Of a DNA stretch of 64,000 bases, positions 12,516-27,300 are shown piece by piece. The notes below the pieces were generated by a model, which ran no database searches, had not been told where the DNA came from, and was given only the letters and a program-made list of their open reading frames with translations. The DNA is from Motacilla alba alba. Taxonomy: Eukaryota; Chordata; Aves; Passeriformes; Motacillidae. The stretch spans positions 61,441,666-61,505,665 of the forward strand of contig NC_052018.1 in assembly GCF_015832195.1 (NCBI RefSeq), given 5' to 3'. A program made the translations under genes and the position numbers. Each line of letters starts with the position of its first letter. Position 1 is the first letter of the stretch.

Positions 12516-14284
12516 AGCAGTTAAGCATTCATCAATGAGTTTCAAATCAGCCATCTGACATTTCTTGATATACATGAAGGGCACAAGTTTTCACTTCAGA
12601 AGGGCAACTTGCATAAAATCTCTGCTCATCTTGAGGAAATCATTGATATCCACTGCTCTTCCTTGCTGGAGTTCAGCCATGGGCAGCTTTCCTTCTTCTC
12701 CACCTCTACTTTTCTGGTTCGATTTCTCCACTTAGACCCTGGCAATACAGTCTCTGGTTCAGATGCTATCTGATGAGCAGATCCTTTGAAACAAGTGGAA
12801 ATGAGAGAGCCAGAATCTCTCTTTAATTTGAAGACATTTTGAAATATAATCATTCAGTAAGACATTAAAGGCAGAAAGGGAATTTCCCTGAACAGTCTTG
12901 GTGTGATTGGGGCTGCTAGCATAACTCCAGGGAAGCCCACAGCACAAAAAAGATTAAGTTCAACATTTAAATGCATTTCATCTGCTTCACATATAATAAA
13001 TGTTTCTCTAGCCCATTTGCTGGGTAAAGTGCTAATTTCAGGGTCCCAGCTCTTGTTTTTTTTGTAAGCTTCACAGGAAAGAGGAAAATGGAGGAGACCA
13101 GGCACCCTGAGGAGAACAAGGGTTTTAAAGTTTTTTATCCTCTCAAAAAAAAGCATCAGGAATCTAGGACACAGTAGACCATTATTCAGAAAATGCTGCC
13201 ACTGTAAACAGGTGCCAGCTGGATGCATCGCGATCTAGTGTGTAAATCAATCTGACTAGTGACTCTTAGCAAAGCTTTTGCCCAATGGACCAGGACAGCT
13301 CCTTTGTAGCAACAGAAGGAAAGGTTTTCTGTACCCTAGCAGGCACAGAGTAGGTAATGAAGTACGATATTTCTGGCACCTGCTGTTTGTTTTTCGGTTG
13401 GGTTTTGGGGTTATTTTGTTTTTTCCTCTAACTATTCTGCATGCATGCATCTAAACTCTGCGTAGCTCATACATGTAGTAAAAATGATGGCATCCTCCTG
13501 CCCAGGTAATTGTGCAGCATATTTAGAAAAGCACCACTACAAATCAGACTCATTTTCTTTTTCCTGTCAGTTTTGGAGAAAGGGACTTTGATCATTCTCC
13601 AGCTCCCAAAGAATTTGGTTTGGTTCTTAAAAAGACACTTTCCTTGGCTAAAATTGTCAGCCTAAGCTCTAAATTCTTGGGGAAGAAAATATACCAGCTT
13701 TTCTGAAAGACTTGCTGCTACAATCTTAAACTTCAAAGACCCCTGAACACTCTTTCTCTTCTCACAGGCAAAACAACCAGCCCACGCACAGGTCAGTCAG
13801 GCCACTGCACTTCACTGACTTTTTACTTTCCTCCTACATTCTAACAAGTTGGTACTTCTTTCTAAAGACCACACTTCTCAAATTAGTCAGGGGATGAATT
13901 AATTTATCAGTCTGAAGGGGTGGGAAATAGCAAAGGCTGCACCTACTGATTCAGCCTCAGTTGTGGTATTTGTCATACTAATGGACAAAGAGCATCTTCT
14001 GCTTCCCATCAATGCTATTCGTGTCTGCTGGGAAGTGACTGATCAGAGAGAGATGACTGAAAAAGAACAGAAAGACATAAATGCATTCTTATTAATTTCT
14101 TCTTAAAGCCAGTTCAGATGCAGTTTTTCATTTCCATTGTTTAGAGTAATTTAAAAAGTTTCAGTTATTTTATTACTGTATCAGATGCACTTCCCAGGAG
14201 AAATTTCCCTAGAAGGCACCCAAAGGCAGAATTCCTAAAATCAATTTGCAATGCCACTTTTGTTATACCATGGTATAGGTCTGT

Positions 14285-14470
14285 GTTTTGGTTTGTTGTG
14301 GGGTTTTTTGTTTGTTTGTTTTTTGTTTTGTTTTTGGGTTTTTGTTTTTGTTTGGTTTTTTGTTTTGTTTTTGTTTTTTTCTGAGAAGCATAAGAAAGAG
14401 CAGCAGTCTTTCCTAGTTCATTGGAGTTTGTTTGGTGGTGGGGTTTTTTTTCCTTTTTTTTTTTTTTTCC
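14285..14470. repeat. T/G-rich low-complexity tract
   Basis: The tract has long runs of TTTTG and TTTG units, followed by a nearly pure T run at about 14445-14468. The open frame across it encodes only F, V, W and G stretches and is an artefact of composition. Confidence 0.9.
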
Positions 14471-16917
14471 TGATAAGGCTACTGGAAATTGGAAATCTTG
14501 TCTTTAATTTTCTTGGCTGCTTCTCAGGTGGCTGAGGAAAGTGAATGGCAGCCCAGCTGACACTCAAAGAAGAAAGGCTGTGCCTTTAATGGAAGTGTTT
14601 TCATCTACCTTTGTTAGGAGACAGCACAAAAAAGTATCATTTAAAGGTGTTTTTGAGGGAGAAAAAGAGTAATTAAAGAATTTTGAGTGTAGGCTAATTC
14701 AAGCATTTTTCATCTTGCTTTTGTTACATGAAAAGACTAATGCAATAAAAGAACACATTAATTCACTTAGTGAATGTCCCCATTCTTTAACATGACTCTA
14801 TGCTGCTTTACAGAGAGCAACCAAGGTAAGGGTCTTTCTGGGTATGGCAGAGACAACAGAGTAGTGTGGAAAGTAGAAGCTCTGGCACAAAAAGGCTCTC
14901 CTCCCTTCAAGGGCAGCAAGCTCACAGTCCCACTGCCAAGACATAACACAAAAGGGCAGCATATGTGTGACAGCTTGCACAGATTAGACAAAAGTTTGTA
15001 AAGTGATTCTACTTTGGAGGGTAGAAGGTGCCCAGAAGAATGCTCTGACTCCTTACCAGCAATCTTTCTTTTGAACTCTCTGCTCTTCTGCTCGTAGGGA
15101 CAGAAGGTGATGTACTGGTAAAAATGAAATTGTTACCAGTGTACTATTATTCCAACTTTTTATAGGAAAACAGTCTTTAATTAAATAAGCAAGTAAATCA
15201 GCCTACTCTTATATGCTCTTCTCAAGAGTAAATAAAATTAATAAACTAGAGGCTTGGAAGAAAAACCTTCTTTTAAAGGTATGAGATCTGCAACTACTTC
15301 TGAAACAAATAGCGTCATTGGCCATTAGAGATAGAAACCTGGATTAGGTGGTTCAGGAGAATGATCCAGCCTGCTAATTTCCTTCATTCTTATGTTTTAT
15401 GTACACTAGTTTTCTTCAACACAATGGCCCAAGCTGAAAACTCAACTGTGTTCAAGGCTTCCATGAGCTTCTGAGTATTTGGGTGTGGAGGTTTGCTGTG
15501 GTCATCAGTAGGGGCTTACCACCACCACATATCTTCACAGGTCTTGGTTTCAATCACAACTACAAGCAGAAGTTCCAAAATAGCCCAAAAAAGGAAGTTC
15601 CCCAAGTTGTTTTTAAAATCAGGAAGTAGAAGGATGCTACTAAAGCCTCCAGAGCTAATACAAATGCTAGTCTCATTCACAGGGTATGCCATTCTTACTG
15701 AATGCTTCTGTAACTCAGACTTTTTGGGCTCCCCCATCCTTGAGTATATTTTAAAGACAATGTAAGGAGACTGTGTTTAGCTGTTCAGAAAACCACAGCC
15801 CTGAGGATCAGACTGCAATGAAGAAGCCTTCAGATTAAGTGTTACCTGGGGATTTGCTCTGCAGACACCACAACACTGTCAGCACAGAGAAAGGGCAGGA
15901 TAGTCCCCTAAATGGACATTGTATGGCTCAGAACTATTATTGATGTGAATTATAAGTGTAGTCTGCAAATCTGCCCGGGATGTCCCTGTTTTTTCCTCCA
16001 AGTAGAAATGACAGAAAGAATCATGTAAGCACACAAACACTGCCTACCTGTGTATATGGATGTCTGCATTTGTTGGGATTGATCTTGCTAGTTTTTTCCT
16101 TACACAGTACACTTTTTTCAGGAAATAAAGATAATAATATTCAGAGAGAGTCTGGCCAGCCTCCTCAAAATGCAGGTTTTCTTGGTCAGCTTGGGATAAT
16201 TTAGAATACCATCAGCTCAGAGCAGTGGCTCGGAGGTTGTCTGTTACAGTTGCTGTGCATCCAGTGTTGTGTGATAGCCATGGAACACCTTCCTAAGGCT
16301 GGGAGCACTGTCTGCACTTCCCAGCACAGAGTACTCAGGCTGATGGCAGCTGGTGTCCTGAGAACCAGTTAGAGCTCCCTGACCTTCCTCCTTGCCCTGG
16401 GAGTTGGGGGTCTGGCTTCAACATCTTCCAGGTTAGAAAATATTTGCAAAAGGTTTAGTTTCGTACTCTGAAAAGAAGGATTTGTTTATTTGATCGCTTT
16501 TGCTCTGCTCTGATGATGCCTCATACTGCAAAGGAAAGAAGAATCATGGAGAGGTCTGTGAGCTGGCTGGCAGTGGTCCTGGGGACCAGCCAGGAGCTGG
16601 GGAGATCTGGAGAAGAATGAAGCTACCTCGGGTCATGTCTTTCTCACCTTGCCTTGCAAAACCCATATTCTTCACCTGACTTTTGTCCTGGAAGTGGGGA
16701 GGATGGCAGAGGTGCTGCTGTTCTAACATTGCAATGAAATGAGGCTCTCATCTGACGGGACACTGAGGCACCTCAGGAGCATGGCCAGACACAGAATGTG
16801 CCCCAGTGACTTGGACTGATAAATGACATTCAGCATATTTAAAGTGCAATCTAGATAAGTGTCAGTGTTATGTCACAGAAGAGTTATTTGTATTTATGCT
16901 GATGGATATAGGCGTTA

Positions 16918-16941
16918 GTGTGTGTGTGTGTGTGTGTGTGT
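16918..16941. repeat. (TG)n microsatellite
   Basis: An uninterrupted TG dinucleotide run of about 12 units lies in non-coding DNA. Confidence 0.95.
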
Positions 16942-17460
16942 TTGAGTTTCTGAAGGTCTACAAAGGAAGTCATCTGTGAGAGGTTGAAATCCCCCAAGAG
17001 AAAAATGTGAAAAAAAAAATAGCTTGAAGACACCCACAGGTGGTATTGACAAATAACTGTTTCCCGGGGTTCCGAGAGAATTTTTGTCTTGTTTTGGGCT
17101 GACTGAAGGCTAGTTAGTGAGGCATGATTGTGACAACCATTGTTCTCTGTGTTACCAAATAATCTGAAACCTTTATCTGACTTTTTCAAGCGTATTGTGG
17201 TTTGTAAGCACAAACCTAAGTCAGTCAGCTGCTGTGAGGCTGATAGAAGCAATGGTCATCTCAGCACTGGGGAAGACCCAGTGAGGCAATGATGACTAGC
17301 ATGTCCCAGAAAACAGAGAATTCTGGTCATGGGAATGAACAGTTCAGCAAATTTCTCAAACAACAAAATGCACACAGGTGCTTTCAAGAGAATAACACAA
17401 GTCAAACTATGTCACTTGACTGGCAACAAAGTCAAGAGCTCATTAAAAAGAAGTTGACTG

Positions 17461-17520
17461 TATCTGTGTTGTAGAAACCTTTCATGCTTGCATCTGAGTT
17501 GTAGAAAACTTTCATGCTTG
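17461..17520. repeat. Two-unit 30-bp tandem repeat
   Basis: Two abutting units of exactly 30 bases (17461-17490 and 17491-17520) share gttgtagaaa and ctttcatgcttg and differ at a few positions. The short array is isolated in non-coding DNA. Confidence 0.9.
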
Positions 17521-20500
17521 CACAACAAGCCACTAAGTGTTGAGGCAAGAGACTGACCAGCTGTCACAGATCTTATGATGCTGTCTGTCACGTGAACCAG
17601 TTTTGCAGAGAAAATCCCTCTGATGTGCCTTTGAGACAGTTACTCAGCAGATCAGCTGCCATGGCCCTGGTGGAAGGCTTTCTATGCCCCTCACTTTGTA
17701 TCATTCTAAATGCTTAAACCTTTGCTCTCAGGAGTCTCTAGCAGCCTTAATGAGACAAATGGGCAGAAACCCCAGTCTCAGCAAGGCGAACCTGGGTAAA
17801 CTCTTACGTTTCTGTACTCTCTTGTAGACTGTTGCAAGCCTAAAAGTTATTATAACTGGTCAGATTAAAGGGACTGTTTTGTCCCTGCTTGCTTGTTAGT
17901 TCATTGCATGGAAGCAGACCCCACTTGTAGTTTTATCAGCCTCCTACACGCAAACCTCTCAGAACCTGCCAGTTCCTCTCTGAGGAGGAGGATGGTGTGA
18001 AGAAATGTCACCAGTGATTACTTTTTGAGTGCACAGTGGGCTGGAACATCCTCTCACTGGCACCTGCTATTATGTAGCCTTCACAGGAGGCCCTTGCTGA
18101 CATGTGCAGTCCCATCTGCTGGTCTGCCTCTGCTCTCACTCCTTTTTTTGCCTGCTTTCTACTTGGTCTGGAGGCATAAACCCAGCTCCTGTCCTGGGAG
18201 TGTTTTGCACCCTGTGCCCTGGGCAAAGCTGAAGATCTGGACCCAGCTTAGGGCATCTCCAATGGCATGGCGGGCTAAAGCAGCTATTACAAAACCACCA
18301 GGAGAAATGAGACATGGGAATCCCAGGCTTCTTTTGTGATAAGAGGCATGAGAATGGTATGGACTCATGCTGCTGAAGGGAGCCTAGGCAGGTAAATGAA
18401 ATGTACTTCAGGGCATAAAAGAGCAGAATGAGAGCTTCTGCTGGGAAGAAGAGTTTAAGAGCAAGGTACTACTGTTGCATACTGTGAGCAGTATGGGTGG
18501 AAGGAAAAGGGTGGCATTATTTCCTATTTGTCTTTGACAACATTTGGTACTTTCTACCCCCCCATAAGCTTAGTGGGTATGAAGAAAATAATGCAAGGGT
18601 ATTTGTATCACTCTGTCTTCAGGCCCCTTCTACAGAGAGCTGCAGTCAGCAGGTACTTCAAAGGTTTGTTACTAGCTGCTCTTCAATTGAAGTGGAACTA
18701 TTCCTGGAGGCGTTGAGAGAAGTGTGAGCATACATGCACTCTCCCATAGGATAGCTGGTCAGTAGGATTGAGGTTAGCCAGCATTAATGGGGTGAGGCTC
18801 AGTGACAACTGGGGAGTCTGTAGTACAAATTAGCCATGACGTGTGTAGCTGCCACTGTCCATAATCAGACAATACACTAGGATGGCTTCTTGGTTTTCTC
18901 CATTCTGTTATTGTTGTGTATTATATGGGAAGATCCCAACACCTCCTGAATTCCTGCAAGATCTTAATGGGATTTGTATTTTACACTTTCCAGTTTAACA
19001 CTGTTCATGAAAGAAAATTATGCCTTCCTCTTTTTCCTGGGGTCATGTGTATCCTTTTTTTAACACAAGGTTTGTGGAGAAGGAATGGTTCCTGCCTATG
19101 CACAAGATTATTAGCATGCTAAAGTCCTGTTAAAGGCTTATACACATGGTACCATGGTGAGGATGTGCCAAAGGATATCAATGATTCAGTGCCCACTTAC
19201 ACTAAAGGATATTGCACTAAAGGAACATCTCACTGTGGCCCCATAAGTTAGTCCAAGGCAGAGTTCATTCAGAACAGCTCCTCTAGGGACACAATGAAAT
19301 CTCTTCATTCATAAGATTTTGGCTGGAACTAGATCTTTGAATCATACTCATTTTTTTAGAGACGAATCATTGACTGAAAGCACAATTTAGAGCAATTCAT
19401 CTCTGAATTCCAGCTTTGCAATGTTTTTGTGACATATTTCTGTGACAACTCAAATCAAAACCTAGATGCTGAGCCACATCCCTTTTCTCTCTGTGTCCCC
19501 AGACCTAGAATTCCAGGCAAGCACAATCTTCTGTATTATCTGGTGCAGTCCAGGTCATGGTTATATGTTTTTACCATCTATTTTCTATAGAGATGATTTG
19601 GGGGCTGCATCAGGTAGACTCCCTGTACCTTTCACTGGTACTGAAAATAAAAAGGATCAAATGGAAAGCACTGCCTAAATGCAGGTTAGTTTTATCTCAG
19701 CCATAGTTAGTGCATAGTAGTCATGAAGAAAAGCAAACTGCAAGGAGTAATACCTCATGCTGCTGAAGCCTGCCTGACCTCTCTCTGGCAGTAACCTCAT
19801 CCAAAATTTGCCAAGGCAGTTAGATTCTCAGCTCCCATTTTAATTCAGGGTGAGTGAGTGATTAAAAAGGCAATAGGTCCCTAAGTATCTTTGATGATCT
19901 GGTCTTTGGCTCCACTTCCTCACCAGAGCCCCCAATGGTAACTCCCCAGCTCAAGGGTGACCACAGCCGCCAAGGCCAGCTCCAGCCTGCTCCCACTGGG
20001 ATGGAGCAGAAGCTGTGAAAAAGGAGATAAAATCCCACCAGTGGGCACATGCTGTTTTCATGCCCTCTTCTCTTGCAAGGAGCAGGGACTAGGATGATAC
20101 CCATACCATACAAAGTGCTCAGATGTGTATCATTGTGAAACCCTCATTCTGTGGTTCCTAGTGGAAATTGCCCATTTTGAGAACAGAAGTTTTACTAAAA
20201 ATGATAGATTTTTCATGACAGCAGGCTTTTATAAGTGCTCTCTCATACAGCCACAATCCAAAAACAGAGGCCTGGGATTTTTTCCCATTTTCTGTGGAAA
20301 TTTATCCCTGTTTAATTTTGAACACTATCTGAACAGAATGGTGGTATTTTATACTTGGGATGCCTGGAGAGCCAGGCTGTAGGAATGGGGCCCTATTTGG
20401 TTATTCCTACACAGGTACAGAAACAGCCACACAAACCACTGTGAGAGAAGGCAGTTTTGGCGGGAAAATTCATTCTGCAAGACTGGTGGCATCTTGCACA

Positions 20501-21301
20501 TTGAGAAAAAGAGAACAAACAAAAACTGAATTTTGAGGAACTAAAACTGGGATCTGCTAAGCAATTGTAAAGAATAAAAAAGAGAAGGAAGAGAGAAGAA
20601 CAACCAGTGTCTGACTGTAATTTCCTTTTAATGAATTATCTCTGTGTAAGAAATTAGGCAACTACTTTCAAGCTGGTGAAGCTTTTTGATTTTTTTTTTC
20701 AGTAAGTACAACATCATCCAGCATTTAGAAACTAAACTGGAAAATACAGGCAGGTTTTTTTTTCTAATTTTCATTAAAATCACCTTATCTATGCAGAAAA
20801 CTGGCCAAACCACAGCCAAATTTCTTTAAGGTAAGCCAAGAAAAAAACCACAGGTTGACCAAAGAGAGGATATTGTTCCCATTTGTTATTGGATTCTTCT
20901 CCTGCTCTTAAAAATAAGCAATCTGTGGGGTATAAAATGGGCCTCTGTCTCTTGACCAGGTACTCCAGTGTACTGAAAATGAAAGAGCAGAATTTCAAGC
21001 TCTGAAGTGATACATTAGCCGAAATGCAATGATTTTCATTGGTTCATGATAAGAGTAGAGGAAAGGAACAAACCTACTAATTATAAGGGTAAAGCAGTGA
21101 TTTCTGCCTTGGTACCAAAAGTATTTAGTCCATCCTCCAGCCCAGCATGTTCAACTAAGCACTTGTCTATGCATTTTTCAGCCAAGTGATGAACTGAATC
21201 AAATACTTTGGCATACTGAACATCTCAACATTCACACAGATGATGTCACAGTGGTGGAGTGTTCACTGGCTTGTCATTGGGATATACAGCAAGTAGTCAA
21301 C

Positions 21302-21354
21302 CTCCATCCATCCATCCATCCATCCATCCATCCATCCATCCATCCATCCATCCA
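21302..21354. repeat. (CCAT)n microsatellite
   Basis: About 13 nearly perfect CCAT units form a tetranucleotide array. The frame through it encodes an IHPS repeat, which is not a gene. Such arrays are often length-polymorphic. Confidence 0.95.
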
Positions 21355-24300
21355 GTCACCATCCCTGTGATTTTTTTGAAGATTAAATACAAAGTTTATG
21401 AAATTGGCAGCTACCTCTTACCTTCAGCACTTCTTCTATGTTGAATATATAAGGCAAGGACCTTCGTAGGAGATTGAAGATATAAAGTTGCAATTACTTC
21501 AGTGCCATGTAGCTATTCCCAAGCTCACATTGAAGGAAGCAATTCCTCATAGAGCATGTAGACATCAGGTGCCACCTTTTCCACTATCAACCTGATGACG
21601 AAAGCATAGCCTCTGCTGTGACCATGCTGGAGCCCCCGTGTCAGATTATTTGCCAGAGGCCAGGCAAAGAGAGGGCAGTTCATGCTCAGAAATGTTTCTA
21701 ATTACACAATCTAGATAAAATGGCTGGTTCAGCCACCATATTGAATGTCTATTTCATTGGCACATGATAACATGTTGTCACATTTTCATCTATTATCCTG
21801 ACGATAAGCTTCATGCTTAAAATAAATGTGTATGTGCCATGACCAGAAGGTGACTGCTGCATTCTGATGTGGCAAGTAGAACTGCAAAGACCTTGGAGGG
21901 ACAAGCTCTTGTCCCAAAAAATAATGCCCAGAAAAAAAAGTATTTCTCTCATGGGTGATGCACTTCAAAACATGCTTTCATTTGTCAAAGGTTTGCCAGT
22001 AGGGCTAAAATTAAGGTCTTCTCTTTGCTGTGCAGTGCATAGGAGGCAGGAGAGGCCATAGCTTCTGAACTCTTTACAGGCTTCTCCTGTATGTACCAGT
22101 TTTCACAAAAGATATCAAAGCACCTAATGCAGTTCAGTGACCTTTTATTTTCAGCAATTATTAATAAGAAACTGGCAGAAAGGGGAGGCCGAAAGAAAGC
22201 AGGCTATCTTTCAGATGTTGTATGGAAAATCAAAGGTCTAACTGAAGCATCTCCCAGAGTTCACCCACAAAATCCCAACACGAAGATACAATTGCAGTCT
22301 TTGGTTAGTCTGAAAATTCCCTAATAGGGGGATTACTGTGTTGTAGCTTGTTTACATTCATGGGTTGATTACTGAGTGCTGAGTAAGCATGTTCCATTGT
22401 TAAAGTAATGACTTTTTCTGTGCTTGTGACGTTCATTAGGACTGTTCCTTTAAAGCCAGAATGAAAATATTATCTGCATTGTTTATTCATGTCAGTTTCA
22501 CAGTTATGACAGGTTTATGTTGCAGCACACTCTCATCCAAAGAAAACTGTGGGAATATTTGGTTCTGGAAGCAAATAGAACCAGGGAGGAGGGAGGAGGA
22601 ACAACCACTGGGACATAAGAAAGGCCTCCCAGGCTCCTCTTCCAGCAATCTGGCTCTCCTAAAACAGACCAGACAGTGTCAATTACTAGGATATGTTGTA
22701 TCTTCAAGCATTGGTTTGCTGAGTATAGCACTGGAGGTGTTAATGTAATGATTCCAAGAGGTTGAATTTGAAAGATAAACTCTGGAGATTTTTGTATAAT
22801 GCAATGATAGCCACTTTGCCCTGCCACATAGTAAATGGAAGAAGAACTCCCTGACACATGTATCATCATCTTCAATTTGGCATAACTTAGAGGATAATGA
22901 GTGTTCATGTTTATTCTCTGAATACTAAGTTTTATTAAGTTACACAAGAAAAAGATCAGTTCACAGTGTTGCACAAGCAGAACTAAGACTCTGTAGCAAA
23001 TATGGTCTTTGCCTTACACAAATGTTACGGCAGTTGCTGAACTGTACATCTTTTGGCTTAGCATTTTCAGATCTTTTGGTGCCTAAAGGAAAGAGGATTC
23101 CATCTTTTTTTTGAAAAGACTCTTCTTGAGGTACTTCAGGGGTATCTGATATTTTCTTAACAAGTAGCTGATCAATAGAACCAGTAAAATTCAGAGCATT
23201 TCTTCTCAACTTGTCCTGAGAGTGAAGACAGGCATTTATTTTCAGACCTGAGGAATGGTTTTGTAGCTGTATCATTTGGCCTGGTTAAAGATATATCCTC
23301 CTCTCACAAAATTTCTTGCTATTTCTCAGTAGGGCAGTTTCTGACTGTAAGAACACACACAGGTACTGCTTTCAGAGAAAAAAAAAATCCCAAAGAAACA
23401 TCCTCTGCTAAGTGGGAGAAAAGGTAAAGCTCAAACAAAGCACAAACAAACCTTTAAAAGGAAGTGGAAACGGAGAACACATTCTTCCTTTCAAGCCTCC
23501 ACCATCACTGAACAGGGAAATTGACATTGTGGCATGCAGGGGACCTTCTCTACATACTCTACATACTCCTTAATGTCATCTCTGTGCAGTCGCACCAGGA
23601 CTGAAAGCAAAAGCAGGGTCCAGAGCAGTCACACACAGGCAGTGGGTAAAGGCACTGTAACAGCACCTGGTTTGCACGTCAGCAGCATAAATTAATGGCT
23701 GACTTTGCAGGAATGCAGGCCTGAAGGGAACAGCCTGACCTTCAAGCTGGGCCCTCTCCAGCAATGGGTCAAACAGCTGAACTCAGAAGCTTTTTGTCTT
23801 CCTCTGCCCCCACTCTCCCAAGGGGGAGATACCAGCTCCTGCTTGCCCTGCAGGGTGGGAATTTCTCCCTTTTTCCTGGCCTGGAAGTGTCACTGTACTT
23901 TTGCAAATGTGAAGCTGAGGACCTGGCTGCCCTGGCTCTGGCTGTGGCAGCCCTCAGTGCCCTCCCATTGTGCTGGTTGGAGCTGGTGCCTGAGGCCAGC
24001 CTGGCCTGCCCTGTGGGCACCTCCACTCCCTGCACATCCCTTCCTCCCAGAGACCTCGTGATGCCCTGCATCAGGAGGCAGAGCCCGTGCCATGAAAGCA
24101 TTTGCTCTCAGAAATCCTCATAAGGTAGTCATGCTTTAAAATGGGATAGCAGTACAGAAGTGGAGTGTTTTAAATAAACACTAACGGGACAGCTGTTGCT
24201 AGTAGCAACAATATGGCAATCACCAGCTAATATGGAGATGTTTGTTTCAAATTTATCATCTTGAGTTTGATGGGTGGCCAAAACTTCACAGAACATTTTA

Positions 24301-27300
24301 TTTTGCAGTGTGTGGATGTGCAAGGACACGGACAGCACATGACAACAAATAATCCTTTCGAAGCATGGGGTCAAATGTGCTCAGGGGAGTTCAGCTGTAG
24401 TTAGCAGAGTTGTCCCTGGAAAGATTTGCTTTGCCTGACACTGCTTTTGCCCGGAGAATGGAATCTAGATGTGCGCTCGTGAAAGTTCCTATTCTTGGTG
24501 AATTTAGTGGTGTTGAGGACCTGGTTACTGGCAGTTGTACTTATTACTTAGGAAGCAGGTGACAACACATGAATGACAAACTCACAAGGGCAAAACAATC
24601 ATGAAGAGTTTGGGGATGTTCCCATCAAACCCCTGGGGCTCAGAGGAAGCCAGCTGGAGAGAAATGATGGGCAAAATCCAACTGCTTCAGGTTGTTTCTC
24701 CTGGGCACCTGTGGTGACAGCTGTGTTCATGGCATTTGCAATGCCTGGAGCAGCTCCCAGGCTGCCAGGGCAGTGGTAAAGTCTTGCATTGACGAGCCTG
24801 CCTTTCTTTTCTAGTTTTTGTATCAACACAACACACGTACAATGAGACCCCAAATTACACTTTGGCCAGGTTTTCTTGGTCTTATTCCAGACTGGCTCCT
24901 AGGCCAGTGCCAGTCTACAGATCATATTTAATGTGAAAGTGAGATGACTTATGCCTGAAAAATCACATGCAAGTTAGAATTCAATGTCAAATCTAGGTTC
25001 TTTTTTGTGTCCCTTAATTCACATTTTGACATCTGAGATAATTTTGATTGAAATTCAATGCAAAACAGAAGGTGCAGAAACAAGAGATATACAAGCCTAC
25101 ATTAAAAAAAAAAACTAAAAAACCCCATTCGAGTTAATCCTGAAAAGCAAAATCAAGATTCGCACCACTCTGTATTCAGTAAGAAGCATAATCGGTCCCT
25201 GACGGCAAATGAGCTTGGCAAAAAGTCCCATCTCATTTTCTGACTTGCAAATGAAGAACATAAAGAGGCAAATTAAGTGAAAAACCTGGTGGAGTAACAA
25301 AAAAAAAGTAAGCATCTCACTTTTCAATATTGTTTGAGTACCTTCAACCAGAAATTTTGAAAAGAACAGATTTCAGACTGAATTACACATGTTCTCTACT
25401 ATTTTCATGTAAGTAAGCAAAAGTTTAGATCTGCGTCTGCTCAGTCAGAAGCGATGGGCAACTTCAATTCCCTGATTCCTTTGGGCTAGTCACCTCAGGG
25501 AACCAAAGGAATTAGTAATTCCCAAGTGCCACAGAGATACAGTAGCAAGCTGAATGCAGACTCAGCCAAACAGCAGCACAGACCCTTTGGAAAAATGGCC
25601 CATATGCACCTGCCCTCCACAACTGAAAAAGCATCCACTGGACTCAGTCACCTAAGGATGAATAAAAATCTTTAGAGCTGCCAACTTAGTCTTGGGGGAA
25701 GCACCCATGAAAGAATAAACAAACCATACTGCAAAGCAAATGCAACCAAAGTGGTGTCATGGGAAGGGCATAAAATACACCGTCCTGTGTTTATAGTGTT
25801 ATTTTTGATTTGTAACTTTTTTCCATGCAATAGTAGCACAGTGTGTAGAAGGGTGATGCAATCTAACCCACACTGCAATCTAACCTTGGTATCTAATTTA
25901 GGATAGAAATCAGCTGAACAGAGCTGGGAAAAACTGACAGTGCATTTCACTTTCCAAAGGCAGATTTAGCATGAGCCCAGACTCTACTTGACTAAACCTG
26001 TAGGAGTTCAGCACCCCCTGGGTTGATGGTTCTTGTTCTGAATTGTTACAGGTAGGAAGCAGAGACTGGTCTGATCAAAGGTCTGTCTGATCTCTTTTCT
26101 GTGATCAAACCTGAACCATGCCTATGCATCCCACAACAGACTTTGGAGAATGGTAGGAAATCGGAGCTGCCTTCAGAAAGCATCTATAAATGTGGGCTAT
26201 TTCCAGGAATCCACTTGCCACCTTGTTCTTTGAGTTCATGGACAGCTTGTACAGAGCTTTCCCTTCCAAAAAACAACCAACCCAACAGCTTTTCTGAGTT
26301 TGGCACAACTGCTTTCCTTATTTTGGTAAATGTTCCTGTTGTTCCCTGGGGAGACTGCAGCTGTGGCAGTGAAGACAAAACTGGAATACAATCCCTTTTC
26401 CACACGGAGAGGCACTGATGAAGGCTCTTTCTGCTGTATATGGGCTTGAAAGGATCCCTGCTCCAGGCTCATTCCACTGTATCCTTCTCACAGCTCCTGC
26501 TGCCTCCTTGCTGGTATAACAGGGCAAAGGCGAGTTCCAGGATTCATTAACACACTCCCTCCTTCCTAAAAGCCATGCTGTCAAGCATTTGCAAAAGTAA
26601 TAGAAATAAACAAAAATGATCTGTAGCTGGGGTTTTCCCATTTGTGGTCAGATAAGGAGAGAAGGAAACAGTCTCCAGTCACAGCAGATTTTTTCTTTAT
26701 TTCTTTTTTCACTGTCAACTCCTGACTTCTTTCTCATGCCAATTGATGTTACTCTTTCATTGCTATGGTCTAAAGTCCCTCACATAGCCACAGTGTAATT
26801 GTAGAGAAGAAAAGAGGAGAAAATGCCTAGCTTGACTGGAGCTCACACAAAGGGGAAAATCACCAAAACCCACCATTGGTCCATGTTTGCAGCAAGTGCT
26901 ATATAAGCCCTCCCTCCAAACACTGGTTGGGCAGAGGGCTTGGGAGTGGACCACAAAAGCAGCAATGGTCTTGGGGGAGAAAGGGGCTGGCTGGGATCAA
27001 GGGAAGCACGCATCAAACTAATGTCTTGGCTTCTATAAGGAAAATGCTTCACATCTCAAGGGGCAAATACAGACCTTAAGAGGGCTGGATCCACCCGGGC
27101 TTGTCTGCTCTGCAGGACCTCCCTGCTCCTGCTTTCTTTCCAGTGAATGTAAAACACTTCAGCAGAACTGAAGGGAGCATCCTGGTGTACAGCAGGGGAA
27201 GAACTTCTACACAAGCTAGTCCTTCAAAATCCTTGCAAATCCACTGCCTCTCCCAAGCCCTGATCTTTGTGTAAACATCCAGTGTTTTTGAAGGACAGTG

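Noticed and set aside
14251..14535. Open frame of 94 codons rich in F, V and W, membrane-like
   Set aside because: It is produced by the T/G low-complexity tract; no protein family and no flanking gene structure.
21259..21444. Frame encoding an IHPS peptide repeat
   Set aside because: It is the translation of the CCAT microsatellite.
22504..22974. Minus-strand frame of 156 codons, one of the longest in the left spacer
   Set aside because: No recognisable domain, no splice or promoter context, and + strand frames overlap it.
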